A model generated the notes under the pieces. It did not search any database and was not told the origin of the DNA. It saw only the letters and a list, made by a program, of their open reading frames with translations. A program made the position numbers and the translations under genes. Shown in pieces: positions 34,336-34,897 of a DNA stretch of 34,897 nucleotides. Position 1 is the first letter of the stretch. The number at the start of each line of letters is the position of its first letter. Origin of the DNA: Sagittula marina (GTDB taxonomy: Bacteria > Pseudomonadota > Alphaproteobacteria > Rhodobacterales > Rhodobacteraceae); assembly GCF_014196795.1 (NCBI RefSeq), contig NZ_JACIEJ010000020.1, forward strand, positions 1 through 34,897. Direction: 5' to 3'.

Positions 34336-34396
34336 GGCGAAAAGCCTTGTCATGCTCAAGCCGGGTTGAGCCGACCAAAAGACAAGGCTCCGCGCC
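34336..34396. ncRNA. Nested stem-loop, candidate structured RNA
   Basis: Three nested helices can be drawn: GGCG (34336-34339) with CGCC (34393-34396), GCCTTGTC (34344-34351) with GACAAGGC (34381-34388), and GCTCAA (34354-34359) with TTGAGC (34366-34371). Internal loops carry AAAA on both sides. No known RNA family is recognised. It may be a structured transcript, a protein-binding DNA site or chance. Confidence 0.35.
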
Positions 34397-34826
34397 GGGG
34401 GTGGCACACAAGATGTTCAGGCCCCTGTGTTCCCCCCAATCCTTGTCGTTCAGATCTTCATAGGTCTGGGGACTGCGAAATTTAAGGCTTTATCTGTATC
34501 GCTTTCATACCGGAGTTGTCCCGGTTTCGCGCTTGGCTTGCAGTGGTCTGGTGTCGAACATAGCTGCAGTCGGAACAAAAAGAGCGAGAGAACGCGCCGA
34601 TGCCGCAGACCTTTGAATGCCCAATCCTTCCCGCGATTGAAGACGTGAGCTACTACTCCGAGATGCCGTCCGGGTGTGTGTTGCCCTACAAGCTGATGCC
34701 CACTGCTACATCGCAGCCAGTTTTGCGTGATCGCCTCCAAGCCATTCCGGACATATGCTTTGCTGACTACAGGTTCGAGGTTGTCTTCGACTGGATCAAA
34801 ATTGGACCTGTCGCGGTTTGATGCCG

Positions 34827-34858
34827 CTCCTTTGATAGCATTTACTGCAACAAAGGAG
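34827..34858 (+). promoter_or_regulatory. Hairpin covering the transposase ribosome site
   Basis: CTCCTTTG (34827-34834) is perfectly complementary to CAAAGGAG (34851-34858), which contains the AAAGGAG ribosome site of the transposase gene. In transcripts entering from outside, the site would be paired, a known way for insertion elements to limit their expression. Confidence 0.55.
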
Positions 34859-34865
34859 ACTGAAT

Positions 34866-34897
34866 ATGGGACTGAAACGGACGGACGAATTCCGCAA
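34866..34897 (+). CDS. IS3-family transposase OrfA, N-terminal fragment at window edge
   Basis: Only ten full codons are visible: MGLKRTDEFR. This is the typical start of IS3-family OrfA proteins found in Rhodobacterales, which carry a helix-turn-helix that binds the element's ends. AAAGGAG lies 7 bases before the ATG. The rest lies beyond the window, so the assignment rests on this short but characteristic start plus the IS-like end upstream. Confidence 0.55.
   Translation, partial: MGLKRTDEFR

Larger units (their letters stand above)
34098..34865. other. Hairpin-rich non-coding stretch before the IS element
   Basis: About 770 bases with no gene I can support. The first 300 bases are dense in perfect inverted repeats (listed separately). 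The rest is more AT-rich. An open frame at 34600-34821 (73 residues, MPQTFECPILPAIEDV onward) has GAGAG upstream and ends exactly at the apparent IS boundary, so it could be a gene cut by the IS, but it matches nothing I recognise. Confidence 0.5.
34819..34897 (+). mobile_element. Left end of an IS3-family insertion sequence, partial
   Basis: The sequence from about 34819 begins TGATGCCGC, a TGA-type end like those of IS3-family inverted repeats, and leads into a transposase start at 34866. The element continues off the right edge, so its other end and any target duplication cannot be seen. The exact left boundary is inferred. Confidence 0.5.

Noticed and set aside
34114-34396. Integron attC sites as an explanation for the hairpins
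   Set aside because: No typical core sites, no cassette-like genes and no integrase are visible.
1-34897. CRISPR arrays, tRNA genes and toxin-antitoxin pairs
   Set aside because: No regularly spaced repeats of CRISPR type, no tRNA-like cloverleaf with TTCRA motif and no recognisable toxin were seen on reading.

Overview
The window looks like part of an extrachromosomal replicon of a marine alphaproteobacterium of the Rhodobacterales (Roseobacter group). The reasons are the high GC content, a RepA-type (RPA family) initiator transcribed divergently from a parA-parB operon with no repC, a DUF2793 protein, and Pqi, RTX/DUF4214 and capsule-export genes typical of that group. It resembles the RepA-type 'biofilm plasmids' known from roseobacters, although the rhamnose-synthesis operon that usually marks them is not inside this window. 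The taxonomic and plasmid assignments are inferences from gene content.

Layout. (1) 1-325: a minus-strand promoter and leader resembling an rRNA operon control region, firing off the left edge. (2) 326-4992, minus strand: a four-gene Pqi (MCE) lipid-transport operon with PqiA split in two and a PqiB extended by about 110-residue tandem repeats. (3) 5631-12012, plus strand: a chemosensory module made of a triple-CheW scaffold, an acidic coiled-coil protein whose frame is broken by an in-frame TAG and then continues for 65 codons, and a soluble receptor with five PAS domains. No CheA, CheR or CheB is present. (4) 12244-17323, minus strand: two paralogous RTX/DUF4214 exoproteins, one with a CAP/SCP domain and one with a subtilisin protease. 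(5) 17578-23911: surface polysaccharide genes, namely a GT2 glycosyltransferase, the KpsT/KpsE/KpsM-like export transporter and a two-domain GT2-GT4 glycosyltransferase. (6) 23984-27988: the partition and replication core (parB, parA, an origin with 22-bp iterons and a consensus DnaA box, and repA). (7) 28068-33409: a methyltransferase-fold protein, a DUF2793 protein, an FkbM methyltransferase, a sulfotransferase and a UDP-glucuronate 4-epimerase, which suggests decoration of an acidic surface glycan. (8) 33684 to the end: a small HTH plus ribbon-helix-helix-like regulator, a hairpin-rich non-coding stretch, and the left end of an IS3-family element cut by the window edge.

The most striking non-coding signal is a perfect palindrome, TGTTTCGCGCGCGAAACA, found five times between 12,078 and 23,203. 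Four copies lie between genes, three of them at convergent gene ends, and one lies inside a glycosyltransferase gene. Its arms equal those of the bacterial parS site, so it is best read as a dispersed centromere for the neighbouring ParAB system, spread through the exopolysaccharide and exoprotein genes.

Taken together the cargo is about the cell surface: envelope lipid transport, secreted adhesin or protease-like proteins, capsule synthesis and export, glycan modification, and a sensory module that could tune these functions. All coordinates and motifs come from reading the sequence; no database search was possible.
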